From: Streptomyces sp. Y2F8-2
GTDB lineage: Bacteria > Actinomycetota > Actinomycetes > Streptomycetales > Streptomycetaceae
DNA length: 64,000 nt
NCBI RefSeq assembly: GCF_014905555.1
Contig: NZ_BNGS01000009.1
Coordinates: forward strand, 310,001-374,000
Direction: 5' to 3'
In this document: one piece after another, positions 1 to 9,808 of the stretch
Position numbering within the stretch: the first letter of the stretch is position 1
Layout of the letters: every line of letters starts with the position of its first letter
Position numbers and translations under genes: made by a program
Notes under the pieces: generated by a model
What the model saw: only the letters and a program-made list of their open reading frames with translations
Database searches by the model: none
Told to the model about the DNA's origin: nothing

Positions 1-523
1 CGTAGGACGGGTCGCCGTCGAGCAGCTGGCCCTTGCCGCCCGACTCGGAGGTCTTGAACTTGTCGGCGTACTTGTTGAGGTTCTTCCAGTCGGTGATGTC
101 CGGGTGGGCCTTGGCCAGCCACGGCGGCACGAACCAGCCGATGACGCCCTTGTTGCCCGTCTGCCCGGCATCGACGGCCGTCTTCTGCTCGGTGATGTAC
201 TTCTTCTTCAGGTCGTCGTGGCCCCAGTTCTCCAGGACGGCGTCGACCTCGCCGGTCCCGAAGCCCTGCCAGGCGATCTCCTCCTTCAGGTCCTTCTTGT
301 GGACCGTACAGCCGAGGTCGTGCTGCGCGACGTACGCGACGACCGCCGCGTCCGCCTCGTAGCCCACCCACGGGTTGACGGCCAGGTTGAACGTGCCGCA
401 CTTGCCGCCGGAGGACTTCGAGCCCGCGGAGGAGCTGTCGCCGACCTTCGCCCCTGCGCACGCCGTGAGGGTGAGGCCGAGGACGGCCAGGCCGGCCGCG
501 CCGGCTCGCCAGTGTCTTGCCAT
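1..523 (-). CDS. Glycine betaine ABC transporter substrate-binding lipoprotein (C-terminus off the left edge)
   Basis: This is the N-terminal part of a secreted solute-binding protein of the OpuAC/ProX family. The start MARHWRAGAAGLAVLGL is a lipoprotein signal ending in the lipobox LTAC, so Cys22 or so should be lipidated and anchor the protein outside the membrane. Downstream NPWVGYEADAAV and GFGTGEVDAVLENW are typical of the quaternary-ammonium-binding fold (the EVDAVLENWGHDD stretch is an OpuAC hallmark). It follows the permease gene by 13 bp and is the last gene of the betaine aldehyde dehydrogenase/ABC operon. About 174 residues are visible; the remainder lies outside the window. Ligand (betaine, choline or proline betaine) is inferred from family and neighbours. 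Confidence 0.9.
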   Translation of the reverse strand, partial: MARHWRAGAAGLAVLGLTLTACAGAKVGDSSSAGSKSSGGKCGTFNLAVNPWVGYEADAAVVAYVAQHDLGCTVHKKDLKEEIAWQGFGTGEVDAVLENWGHDDLKKKYITEQKTAVDAGQTGNKGVIGWFVPPWLAKAHPDITDWKNLNKYADKFKTSESGGKGQLLDGDPSY

Positions 524-536
524 GGTGTCGTGCTCC

Positions 537-2512
537 TTATGCCCTGGTGCGTCGCGCCGCAGCCTGAGTGATCCGGTCGAACATGACTCCGAGCAGTACG
601 ATGGCGAGCCCCGCCGCCAGCCCCTTGCCGTACAGCTCTCCCTGCGAGAATCCGGCCACGACGTCGTAGCCGAGGGCGCCGGCCCCTACCAGGCCGCCCA
701 CCACAACCATCGACAGCACGTAGATCAGCCCCTGGTTGGTCGCGAGAGTCAGGGCGCTGCGTGCCATCGGCAGCTGAACCTTGGTGATGATCTGCCAGGT
801 GTTGCACCCGGCCGAGGTGGCCGCCTCCACCGTGGACTCGGACACGCTCCGCACACCGTCCGCGATGATCTTGATGGCGACGGGCGCCGCGTACACGACG
901 GCCGCGACGATCGCGGTGAAGCGGGTGGCGCCGAAGAGGGCAAGGAACGGCACGAGATAGACGAACGGCGGCATCACCTGTGCGGCGTCCAGGGTGGGCC
1001 GCACCAGCCGGTCCACGAGCAGGCTGCGTCCCATCCACACGCCGAAGGCGACACCGAGCAGCATGACCAGCACCGTGGCCACGGCGGTCGAGGCGAGGGT
1101 CGTCATGCTGTCCGACCACAGGCCCGTGCCGACGAGCAGCCCGACGCACACGGCGGCCGTCACTCCGGCGCGCCAGCCGCCGAGCACCGCGCCGAGCGCG
1201 ACCAGGGTGACGCCGACGAGCCACCACGGGGAGTCGGTCAGCAGCGCCTGGAACGGGTTGAGCAGGCCGTTGGTGATGATGTCCCGAAGTGCGTTGGTCA
1301 GGCCCGAGAGATGGTCCTGCAGCCAGGTGGTCGTGGTGTCGGCCGCGCTCGCGATGTGACTGCCGGTGCTGCCGTTGCCGGGGAACTCGGCCGCCCAGAC
1401 GTAGGTGTGGGACAGATGGACCAGGACCGCGGCCGTGATCCCGCCGGCCACCAGCAGCGGCCGGCGCCACTTGAGGAACCGGCCGCCCGTGCGGCGGGCC
1501 GCCTCGGTGCGTGCGGCAGCGGCCGTGGTGACCCGGTCCAGGACGATGGCCATGACGACGATGGCGAGGCCGGCGTTGAAGGCGGTCCCGACGTCGAGCG
1601 ACTGCAGGGCCTGGACGACGGTCTTGCCGAGCCCGGGCGCGTCGATCAGGGCGGCGATGGTCACCATGGCCAGGGCGGCCATGATGGTCTGGTTGACGCC
1701 CATGACCACGGTGCGCTTGGACATCGGCAGCAGCACTTTGAGCAGTTGCTGCGACCGCGTCGTGCCGAGCGAGTCCGCCGCCTCGACGGTGGTCTCGGGC
1801 ACGGAGCGGATGGCGTGCGCGGTGATGCGGATGGCGGGCGGTGCCGCGTAGATCACCGTGGTGATCACGGCGGACGCCCCGCCGATGAGGAAGATCAGGG
1901 TCAGCGGGGCGAGGTAGACGAAGGTCGGCATCGTCTGCATGAAGTCCAGGAAGGGCGTCATGATCCGGTTGAACCGGTCGGAGAGACCGGCCCACACGCC
2001 CAGCGGGATGCCGATGACCAGCGCCACGATGACCGCCGACAGGGTGAGCGCCAGCGTGTCCATGCTCTCCTGCCACAGCCCCTGCAACCCGAAGAACGTG
2101 AAACCGGCCACGGCCAGCAGGGCGACCCGCCAGTTGCCCACGGCCCAGGAGACGTAGCCGGTGAGGCCGACGACGCCGAGCCAGCCGATCTGCGGGACCG
2201 GGCGGCCGCCGGTCGGCTGCGAGATCAGGGACTGGACGAAGGTCACCAGGTTGTCGATGACCAGGCGGATCTCGTTGAAGAAGTACAGGAAGAGCGGGTT
2301 GGAGTTGCGGTTGGCGCCGATGCTGTCGTTGACGTCGTTCAACCAGCGGTGCAGATCAGTGAGATCGGCCGCGGCGAGGGACAGCGTCTGCCGGCCGCGC
2401 AGCACGGCGAACAGCACCACCCAGACGATCAGGATCGCCGCCACCACCGTGGGACGGCTGACCTTCCTGCGTACGGTCGCGACCGGCGCGGCCGCGTCGG
2501 CGGCGACGGCCA

Positions 2513-2513
<1 letters not shown>
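537..2513 (-). CDS. Glycine betaine/choline ABC transporter permease with two fused permease domains
   Basis: An inner-membrane permease of 658 residues, about twice the usual OpuAB/ProW length. It contains two homologous BPD_transp_1 modules in tandem. Module 1 (about residues 150-310) has the EAA-loop-like stretch ETTVEAADSLGTTRSQQLLKVLLP; module 2 (about 470-640) repeats it as ESTVEAATSAGCNTWQIITKVQLP. Each has MPTFVYL or MPPFVYL in the preceding membrane segment. The ATG overlaps the TGA of the ATPase gene by one base (TGATG), so the two are translationally coupled. With one ATPase and one binding protein the polypeptide could supply both halves of the channel. Confidence in family is high; substrate is inferred from betB in the same operon. 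Confidence 0.92.
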
Positions 2514-3604
<1,091 letters not shown>

Positions 3605-3624
3605 GATCGACCTCTTTTCGGCGT

Positions 3625-5094
3625 TCAGCCGCGGAACCAGTGCTGCGGCCGGGGTTGGATGTTCTGCCAGACGTGCTTTGGCTCTCGGTATTCGTCGAGT
3701 CCGGTCGGTCCCAGCTCCCGGCCGACGCCCGAGTGCCCGAAGCCACCCCATTCCGCTTGCGGCACGTAGGGGTGGTAGTCGTTGATCCAGACCGTGCCGT
3801 GGCGCAGCCGGCGAGCGACCCGCTGGGCCTTGCCGGCGTCCTGCGTCCAGACGGCGCCGGCGAGTCCGTACTCCGTGTCGTTGGCGATGCGGACGGCGTC
3901 GTCCTCGTCACGGAAGCGCTCGACGGTGAGCACGGGGCCGAAGGACTCCTCGTGCACCACCCGCATGTCCTGCCGGCACTCGTCGAGGACGGTGGGCGGA
4001 TAGTAGAAGCCGCCCGCCAGCGCGGGGTCGTCGGGGCGCTCGCCGCCGCAGCGCAGTACGGCACCCTCGGCGAGCCCTGCGGCGACGTACGCCTCGACCT
4101 TCTCCCGGTGCTGTGCGGAGATCAGCGCCCCGGTCTCGGCCTGGGGGTCGAACGGGCCGCCGAGCCGGATGAGCCGGGCGCGGCGCACGATCTCGTCGAC
4201 GAAGGCGTCGTGCAGGGAGTCCTCGACGATCAGGCGGGCGCCGGCCGAGCAGACCTGGCCGGAGTGCAGGAAGACGGCGGTGAGCGCGAAGTCGACCGCC
4301 GTGTCGAAGTCGGCGTCGGCGAAGACCACGTTGGGGTTCTTGCCGCCGAGTTCCAGGGCGACCTTCTTCACCGTCGCGGCGGCAGCGGCCATGATGCGCC
4401 GCCCGGTCTCAAGGCCCCCGGTGAAGGACACCATGTCGACGTCCGGGTGCTCCGACAGGGGCGCGCCGGCCTCCGCTCCGGCACCCAGGACGAGGTTGGC
4501 CGCGCCGGCCGGGAGCCCGGCCTCCTCGAGCGCCTTCATCAGCAGGATCGAGGTGGAGGGCGTGAGCTCGCTGGGCTTGAGCACGATGGTGTTGCCCGCG
4601 AGAAGCGCCGGGGCGACCTTCCAGGACGCCTGGAGCAGGGGGTAGTTCCAGGGGGTGATCAGTCCGCAGACGCCGACGGGTTCGTAGGTGACCCGGCTGA
4701 GGGCGTCGTCGCGGCCGGTGTCGACCACCCGGCCGGCGCCGGTGCCGGCGATGCCGCCGTAGTAGCGGAAGCAGGAGACGACGTCGGCGATGTCGTACTC
4801 GCTCTCGACCAGGCGCTTGCCGGTGTCGAGCGACTCCGCGCGGGCGAACTCCTTGGCGTCGCGCTCGAGGATGTCGGCGGTGCGGAGCAGCAGGGCGCCG
4901 CGCTCGCGCTCGGGGGTGCGCGGCCAGGGGCCTGCGTCGAAGGCGCGCCGGGCCGCGGCGATCGCGGCCTCGGTGTCGGCGCGTGTCCCCTCGGACACGG
5001 TCGCGACCGGCGTGCCGTCGGCGGGACAGCGGATCTCCCGGTGACCTCCGGCCACCGCCTCGCGCCATTCTCCGTCCACATACAGGTCTGCCAC
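3625..5094 (-). CDS. betB: Betaine aldehyde dehydrogenase
   Basis: NAD(P)-dependent aldehyde dehydrogenase of 489 residues, expected to oxidise betaine aldehyde to glycine betaine in the cytoplasm. It has the cofactor motif FTGGLETG, the general-base motif LELGGKNP (Glu248) and the nucleophile motif GQVCSAG (Cys282), and the PWNYPLLQASWK segment. The start is GTG at 5094 (VADLYVDGEWRE) because GAAGGG lies eight bases upstream; an ATG at 5133 has no ribosome site. It is the first gene of an operon with the betaine importer, and is divergent from purU. A degenerate 36-bp box lies 23 bp upstream. The substrate is inferred from the neighbouring choline dehydrogenase and importer; other amino-aldehydes are possible. 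Confidence 0.88.
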   Translation of the reverse strand: MADLYVDGEWREAVAGGHREIRCPADGTPVATVSEGTRADTEAAIAAARRAFDAGPWPRTPERERGALLLRTADILERDAKEFARAESLDTGKRLVESEYDIADVVSCFRYYGGIAGTGAGRVVDTGRDDALSRVTYEPVGVCGLITPWNYPLLQASWKVAPALLAGNTIVLKPSELTPSTSILLMKALEEAGLPAGAANLVLGAGAEAGAPLSEHPDVDMVSFTGGLETGRRIMAAAAATVKKVALELGGKNPNVVFADADFDTAVDFALTAVFLHSGQVCSAGARLIVEDSLHDAFVDEIVRRARLIRLGGPFDPQAETGALISAQHREKVEAYVAAGLAEGAVLRCGGERPDDPALAGGFYYPPTVLDECRQDMRVVHEESFGPVLTVERFRDEDDAVRIANDTEYGLAGAVWTQDAGKAQRVARRLRHGTVWINDYHPYVPQAEWGGFGHSGVGRELGPTGLDEYREPKHVWQNIQPRPQHWFRG

Positions 5095-5117
5095 GCGCGG
5101 AGCCCTTCGACCGATTC

Positions 5118-5153
5118 GTTGCGCATCGCGCATCGAATTGCTTGTGGGGGAAC
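5118..5153. promoter_or_regulatory. Putative 36-bp regulon box before betB (degenerate right arm)
   Basis: Left arm GTTGCGCATCGC matches the arm of the other boxes (10 of 12 to GTTGCGTATTGC), and the centre GCATCGAATTGC matches the centre of the box at 5251 in 8 of 12. The right arm TTGTGGGGGAAC is poor. It lies 23 bp upstream of the betB start, a position suited to repression. Confidence 0.55.
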
Positions 5154-5250
5154 CCTGACCGAAGGGCCGACGTACGTCAAGAGGTCCCGCCGTTTTCACA
5201 AGGGCGGAACGTCCCCCGTCTTGACCGCCGACCGCCTTCGCCCCAACTAT

Positions 5251-5286
5251 GTTGCGTATTGCTCATCGCGTTGTGCATTACGCATC
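5251..5286. promoter_or_regulatory. Putative 36-bp regulon box before purU
   Basis: Arms GTTGCGTATTGC and GCATTACGCATC form an inverted repeat around a 12-bp centre TCATCGCGTTGT. The box ends 4 bp before the GGAGG of purU, so a bound protein would block transcription start or elongation. Same 12-12-12 layout as boxes at 8861, 11009, 12642 and 14625. Confidence 0.75.
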
Positions 5287-5302
5287 AGACGGAGGCCTGC
5301 GC

Positions 5303-6175
5303 ATGTCCCCTCGACCGCAACCCGGCGACGAGTACGTCCTCACCTTCTCCTGCCCGGACAGAGCCGGACTGGTCCATGCCGTGAGTGGCTTCCTGGTCAG
5401 GAACTCGGGCAACATCCTGCAGAGCCAGCAGTTCGACGACCGCCTTCAGGACCGCTTCTTCATGAGGGTCCACTTCAATGTGTCCGATCCGGACATCACC
5501 CTGGAACATCTGCGTTACCGCTTCGGCCCCGTCGCGGAGGCCCACGGCATCTCCTGGACCCTCCAGGACGCCGCGACGCCGACGCGGACGCTGATCATGG
5601 TCTCGAAGTTCGGTCACTGCCTCAACGACCTGCTCTTCCGCCGCCGCACCGGCGCCCTCAACATCGAGATCCCCGCCATCGTCTCCAACCACCGGGACTT
5701 CGAGGCCCTGGCGGAGACCTACGGCATCCCCTTCCACCACATCCCGGTGACCAAGGAGACCAAGCCCGAGGCCGAGGCGCGGCTGCTGGAGCTGGTGCGG
5801 GAACTGGACGTCGACCTCGTGGTCCTGGCCCGCTACATGCAGGTGCTCTCCGACGACCTGTGCAAGGAGCTGGAGGGCCGTGCCATCAACATCCACCACT
5901 CCTTCCTGCCGAGCTTCAAGGGCGCGAAGCCCTACCAGCAGGCGTACGAGCGCGGCGTGAAGCTGGTCGGCGCGACGGCCCACTATGTGACGCCGGACCT
6001 GGACGAGGGCCAGATCATCGAGCAGGACGTGGTCCGGGTGGACCACTCCCTCGACCCTGACGAACTCGTCACGGTCGGCCGCGACGTCGAGGCCCAGGTC
6101 CTGGCCCGCGCGGTGAAGTGGCACACCGAGAGCCGCGTGATGGTGGACGGCAGCCGCACGGTGGTCTTCCGCTGA
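5303..6175 (+). CDS. purU: Formyltetrahydrofolate deformylase
   Basis: The 290-residue protein hydrolyses 10-formyl-THF to formate and THF. An N-terminal ACT domain (YVLTFSCPDRAGLVHAVSGFL, about residues 10-85) is followed by a formyltransferase-type domain (about 95-285) with GHCLNDLLFR, LARYMQVLS and the conserved INIHHSFLPSFKGAKPY block. The start ATG at 5303 has GGAGG seven bases upstream; an earlier ATG at 5249 overlaps the operator and has no ribosome site. It is transcribed divergently from betB with its own 36-bp box. In this setting it probably recycles folate loaded by C1 units from betaine demethylation. Confidence 0.93.
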   Translation: MSPRPQPGDEYVLTFSCPDRAGLVHAVSGFLVRNSGNILQSQQFDDRLQDRFFMRVHFNVSDPDITLEHLRYRFGPVAEAHGISWTLQDAATPTRTLIMVSKFGHCLNDLLFRRRTGALNIEIPAIVSNHRDFEALAETYGIPFHHIPVTKETKPEAEARLLELVRELDVDLVVLARYMQVLSDDLCKELEGRAINIHHSFLPSFKGAKPYQQAYERGVKLVGATAHYVTPDLDEGQIIEQDVVRVDHSLDPDELVTVGRDVEAQVLARAVKWHTESRVMVDGSRTVVFR

Positions 6176-6190
6176 GGCACCCCTGCCGAT

Positions 6191-6229
6191 CGGGCGGGGC
6201 CGGAACCACCGGGGTTCCGGCCCCGCCCG
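6191..6229. terminator. Bidirectional hairpin terminator
   Basis: A perfect 17-bp inverted repeat (arms 6191-6207 and 6213-6229, starting CGGGCGGGGCCGG) with a 5-base loop lies between the convergent purU and MTHFR-like genes. Confidence 0.8.
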
Positions 6230-6253
6230 ATGTTCGTACGCGGCTGTTGTTAC

Positions 6254-6298
6254 GACTGTCCGATGTATACGGCTGTCCGACGTATACGGCTGTCCGGG
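6254..6298. repeat. 17-bp tandem repeat, 2.6 copies
   Basis: Units GACTGTCCGATGTATAC, GGCTGTCCGACGTATAC and partial GGCTGTCCGGG follow each other immediately downstream of the MTHFR-like stop codon. Confidence 0.8.
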
Positions 6299-6299
6299 C

Positions 6300-7133
6300 T
6301 CAGCCGAGCCTTTCGAGCAGTGCGCGGCGCCAGCGCTCGGTCTCCGCGATCTGGTTGAAGGTGAACAGATGCAGGCCCGTCACGCCCGCCGAGGGCGCCG
6401 TGAGCGTCTCCGCCGCGCGCGTGAGCAGTCTCTCCGGCGCGTACCCGCCCGGCGTCGCGAACCGCAGGAACCACGACGGGTGCCGGCTCAGGAAGCGCGT
6501 CGACTCCCCCACCCCGATCTTCGTCGCCATGGACAGCAGCTTCGCCCGCTGCACCGGCCCGGCGACCCCCACGTACACGGGCAGCGCGACGTCCCGGCGC
6601 CTTATCCGGTCGATCCAGTCGCCGAGCACGCGCGGGTCGAAGCACAGGTTGCTGACGATGTACGTGGCGTGCGCGCGCTTGTCCCACATCGCCTGGATGG
6701 TGATGTCGTCGTGGATGAGCGGATGGCTCTCCGGGTAGCCGGTGATCCCGATGTGCGCGAAGGGCCTGCCCAGCTCGCCGAGCCTGCGCAGCACCGGCAG
6801 GGCCCCGTCGTACGGCCCGGCCGGCGGATCGGCGTCGCCCGCCGGCACGAACACGTCGTCGACACCCGCCGCACGCAGCCGCTCGGCGACGTCCTTCAGG
6901 TGCGTGTCGTCCCGCAGCAGCCGCGCGGGCACGTGCGGGACGACGCGGAAGCGGTGCGCGGTGAGCCGCTCGGTGAGGGCGAGGGTCGGCTCCAGGCCCT
7001 TGACCGGCGACGCCGTGACCGTGACCACGACGTCGCGCGGGACATGGGCGAGGACCTTCTCCTCGGTCGCCTTCGCCGGCAGCACCTCGTAGCGGACGCG
7101 GTCGAGCAGCGCCCGCAGGGCCTCGGCGCCCAA
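6300..7133 (-). CDS. Methylenetetrahydrofolate reductase family protein
   Basis: A 277-residue TIM-barrel protein of the MTHFR superfamily. Supporting motifs are VVTVTASPVKGLEPTLALTERL near the N-terminus, GITGYPESHPLI, TYIVSNLCFDP and LPVYVGVAGPVQRAKLL, matching the FAD/folate barrel of MetF. It appears to start at a TTG, only 3 bp after the choline dehydrogenase stop, with no ATG or GTG nearby, so it is co-transcribed with betA. Normal MetF makes 5-methyl-THF; this divergent member may instead handle methylene-THF formed from demethylation-derived formaldehyde. Exact reaction is inference. Confidence 0.75.
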   Translation of the reverse strand: MGAEALRALLDRVRYEVLPAKATEEKVLAHVPRDVVVTVTASPVKGLEPTLALTERLTAHRFRVVPHVPARLLRDDTHLKDVAERLRAAGVDDVFVPAGDADPPAGPYDGALPVLRRLGELGRPFAHIGITGYPESHPLIHDDITIQAMWDKRAHATYIVSNLCFDPRVLGDWIDRIRRRDVALPVYVGVAGPVQRAKLLSMATKIGVGESTRFLSRHPSWFLRFATPGGYAPERLLTRAAETLTAPSAGVTGLHLFTFNQIAETERWRRALLERLG

Positions 7134-7136
7134 GGC

Positions 7137-8807
7137 CTACCCGGCCTGCTTCTGGGCGTCGCGGTGCCGGTAGTAGGCAGCCTTGGAGGGTGGCAGCGGC
7201 TCCCTGCCGAGGATGAGGTCGGCCGCCTTCTCGGCGATCATCATCACCGGGGCGTAGATGTTGCCGTTGGTGACGTACGGCATCACCGACGCGTCCACCA
7301 CGCGCAGCCCCTCCAGGCCGTGCACCTTCATGCTCAGCGGGTCGACGACGGACATGTCGTCGGTGCCCATCTTGCAGGTGCACGAGGGGTGCAGGGCGGT
7401 CTCGCCCTCCTTGGCGACCCAGGCGAGGATCTCCTCGTCGGTCTCGACGGAGGGTCCCGGCGAGATCTCGCCGCCGTTGTAGGGGGCGAGCGCGGGCTGG
7501 TTGAGGATCTGGCGGGCGACGCGGATGGCCTCGACCCACTCGCGGCGGTCCTGCTCGGTGGACAGGTAGTTGAAGCGCAGGGCGGGGTGCTCGCGCGGGT
7601 CCTTGCTCTTGATCTTCACGGAGCCGATGGCGTCGGAGTACATGGGCCCGACGTGCACCTGGTAGCCGTGGCCGCCGGCCGGTGAGGACCCGTCGTAGCG
7701 GACCGCGACGGGCAGGAAGTGGAACATCAGGTTGGGGTACTCGACGTCCTCGTTGCTGCGGGCGAAACCGCCGGCCTCGAAGTGGTTGGTGGCCGCCGGG
7801 CCCTTGCGGAACAGCCACTGCAGCCCGATGAAGGGGGCGCGCCACTTCGCCATGTACGGCTGCATGGAGACGGGCTGCTTGCAGGCGTACTGGACGTACA
7901 CCTCCAGGTGGTCCTGCATGTTCTCGCCGACACCCGGCAGGTCGTGGACGACGTCGATGCCGAGGGCGGACAGCTCGGCGGCGTTGCCGACGCCGGAGAG
8001 CTGGAGCAGCTGCGGGGAGTTGATGGCACCGCCGCACAGGATGACCTCACCGGCCCTGACCTGCTGGGGCGCGCCACGGCCGTGCCGGTACTCGACACCG
8101 ACGGCGCGCTCGCCCTCGAAGAGGACCCGGGTGACGAAGGCGCGGGTCCTCACCGTGAGGTTCGGCCGCTTCATCGCCGGCTTGAGGTACGCCTTCGAGG
8201 CCGACAGCCGACGCCCGCGGTGGACATTGCGGTCGAACTTGGCGAAGCCCTCCTGCCGATAGCCGTTGACGTCGTCCGTGGGGGCGTAGCCCGCCTCCTG
8301 GGTGGCCTTGAGGAAGGCGGTGAACAGCGGGTTGGTCGCCGGCCCGCGCTCGAGGACGAGGGGGCCGTCGTGACCGCGGAACTCATCGTCGGGGTTGGCC
8401 GCGAGACAGTTCTCCATCCGCCGGAAGTACGGCAGACAGTGCGCGTAGTCCCAGGTCTCCATGCCGGAGTCGGCGGCCCAGCGCTCGTAGTCCATCGGGT
8501 TGCCGCGCTGGAAGATCATGCCGTTGATGCTGCTGGAGCCGCCCAGCACCTTGCCGCGGGCGTGGTAGATGCGCCGGCCGCCCATGTGGGGTTCGGGCTC
8601 GGACTCGTACTTCCAGTCGTAGAAGCGGCTGCCTATCGGGTAGGTCAGCGCCGCGGGCATGTGGATGAACACGTCCCAGGGGTAGTCGGAGCGGCCCGCC
8701 TCCAGCACGAGCACCCGGTTTCCGGGGTCGGCCGAGAGCCGGTTCGCCAGTGCGCTGCCGGCTGATCCACCGCCGACGATGACGAAGTCGTAATGCAGGG
8801 GAGCCAT
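7137..8807 (-). CDS. betA: GMC-family choline dehydrogenase
   Basis: A 556-residue FAD-dependent oxidoreductase. It has the ADP-binding motif FVIVGGGSAGSALANRL at the N-terminus, a GMC signature GKVLGGSSSINGMIF, the second signature ILCGGAINSPQLLQLSGVG, and the C-terminal LHPSCTCKMG and YAPVMMIAEKAADLI blocks carrying the conserved active-site His. The family oxidises choline to betaine aldehyde; betB nearby supports this. The ATG at 8807 (MAPLHYDF) is chosen because it directly precedes the FAD motif; an upstream extension would overlap the operator. It is the first gene of a two-gene operon and divergent from the IclR gene. Confidence 0.88.
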   Translation of the reverse strand: MAPLHYDFVIVGGGSAGSALANRLSADPGNRVLVLEAGRSDYPWDVFIHMPAALTYPIGSRFYDWKYESEPEPHMGGRRIYHARGKVLGGSSSINGMIFQRGNPMDYERWAADSGMETWDYAHCLPYFRRMENCLAANPDDEFRGHDGPLVLERGPATNPLFTAFLKATQEAGYAPTDDVNGYRQEGFAKFDRNVHRGRRLSASKAYLKPAMKRPNLTVRTRAFVTRVLFEGERAVGVEYRHGRGAPQQVRAGEVILCGGAINSPQLLQLSGVGNAAELSALGIDVVHDLPGVGENMQDHLEVYVQYACKQPVSMQPYMAKWRAPFIGLQWLFRKGPAATNHFEAGGFARSNEDVEYPNLMFHFLPVAVRYDGSSPAGGHGYQVHVGPMYSDAIGSVKIKSKDPREHPALRFNYLSTEQDRREWVEAIRVARQILNQPALAPYNGGEISPGPSVETDEEILAWVAKEGETALHPSCTCKMGTDDMSVVDPLSMKVHGLEGLRVVDASVMPYVTNGNIYAPVMMIAEKAADLILGREPLPPSKAAYYRHRDAQKQAG

Positions 8808-8860
8808 GGTGCCTCGTCTCGCTCGCTCGCGCCGTCGATACGCGGGGCATGCTAGTACGG

Positions 8861-8896
8861 GTATCGCTATACGCACTAGGTTGCGGCACGCGCAAC
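8861..8896. promoter_or_regulatory. Putative 36-bp regulon box between betA and the IclR gene
   Basis: Right arm GGCACGCGCAAC and centre GCACTAGGTTGC fit the box family; the left arm GTATCGCTATAC is weaker. Placed 53 bp from betA and 66 bp from the regulator start, so it may serve both directions. A further half-site-like GTTGTTTACTGC lies at 8936-8947, close to the regulator start. Confidence 0.55.
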
Positions 8897-8962
8897 TTGC
8901 AGCGTCTTCGTTTCCCGGAGGTTACTTGCATGGTCGTTGTTTACTGCGCGTATAGTTTCACC

Positions 8963-9760
8963 ATGGGCAACTTGAGTCCGGATACCGAAACGAACGGTTC
9001 ACAGGCCGGCGGAGTGCAGTCCGTCGACCGCGCCATCAGTGTGCTCGAGATCCTGGCCCAACGCGGCGAGGCGGGCGTCAGCGAGGTGGCCGCCGAGATC
9101 GATGTCCACAAGTCCACCGCGTTCCGGCTGCTCGGCGCCCTTGAGTCGCGCGGTCTGGTGGAGCAGTCGGGCGAGCGCGGCAAGTACCGGCTCGGCTTCG
9201 GCATCGTACGCCTGGCGGGCGCGGTCACGGGGCGCCTCGACCTCACCCAGCAGGGCCGTCCGGTGTGCGAGCGCCTCGCGGAGGAGATCGGCGAGACGGT
9301 CAACATCGCCGTCATGCAGGAGCACTACGCGATCAACCTGTACCAGGTGCGTGGTCCCGCAGCCGTCGCCGCGCACAACTGGGTCGGGGAGCTGACCCCG
9401 CTGCACGCCACCTCGAGCGGCAAGATCCTGCTGGCCCACCTGCCCGCCAAGGAGCGCGCCGCACTGCTGGCGGAGGCGGGGCTGAAGAAGGTGACTCCCC
9501 ACACGATCACCGCGAAGACGAAGCTGGAGAAGCACCTCGCGGAGGCCCGTGAGCGGGGCTACGCCTGGACGCTGGAGGAGCTGGAGATCGGACTGCACGC
9601 GATGGCGGCGCCGATCCGTGACCGCGAAGGCCAGGTCATCGCGTCGATCAGCGCCTCCGGGCCCTCGTACCGGTTCACCGAGGAGCGCATGCACGAGCTC
9701 GCTCCGGTGCTCCTCAAGGGCGCCGAGGAGATCAGCCACCGCATGGGGTACCTCGGCTGA
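8963..9760 (+). CDS. IclR-family transcriptional regulator
   Basis: A 265-residue regulator: N-terminal winged helix-turn-helix (VQSVDRAISVLEILAQ, then VHKSTAFRLLGALESRGLV) and a C-terminal IclR effector domain (LTPLHATSSGKILLA, SISASGPSYRF). It is divergent from betA in the centre of the choline/betaine locus and is the only regulator gene there, so it is the likely binder of the 36-bp boxes. Start choice is uncertain. ATG 8963 (MGNLSPDTE) could be leaderless, since TATAGT lies at 8951-8956. ATG 8930 has a good GGAGG but adds a hydrophobic VVVYCAYSFT leader unlike the family. The effector is unknown; choline, betaine or a C1 compound is inferred. Confidence 0.9.
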   Translation: MGNLSPDTETNGSQAGGVQSVDRAISVLEILAQRGEAGVSEVAAEIDVHKSTAFRLLGALESRGLVEQSGERGKYRLGFGIVRLAGAVTGRLDLTQQGRPVCERLAEEIGETVNIAVMQEHYAINLYQVRGPAAVAAHNWVGELTPLHATSSGKILLAHLPAKERAALLAEAGLKKVTPHTITAKTKLEKHLAEARERGYAWTLEELEIGLHAMAAPIRDREGQVIASISASGPSYRFTEERMHELAPVLLKGAEEISHRMGYLG

Positions 9761-9808
9761 GCGTGCTCGCGCGGGCGCGCCGGCCGCGGGCCCCCCGCCT
9801 CGCCGGGA

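Noticed and set aside
6254..6298. Phage or plasmid attachment site
   Set aside because: It is a short tandem repeat after a stop codon with no tRNA or integrase nearby.
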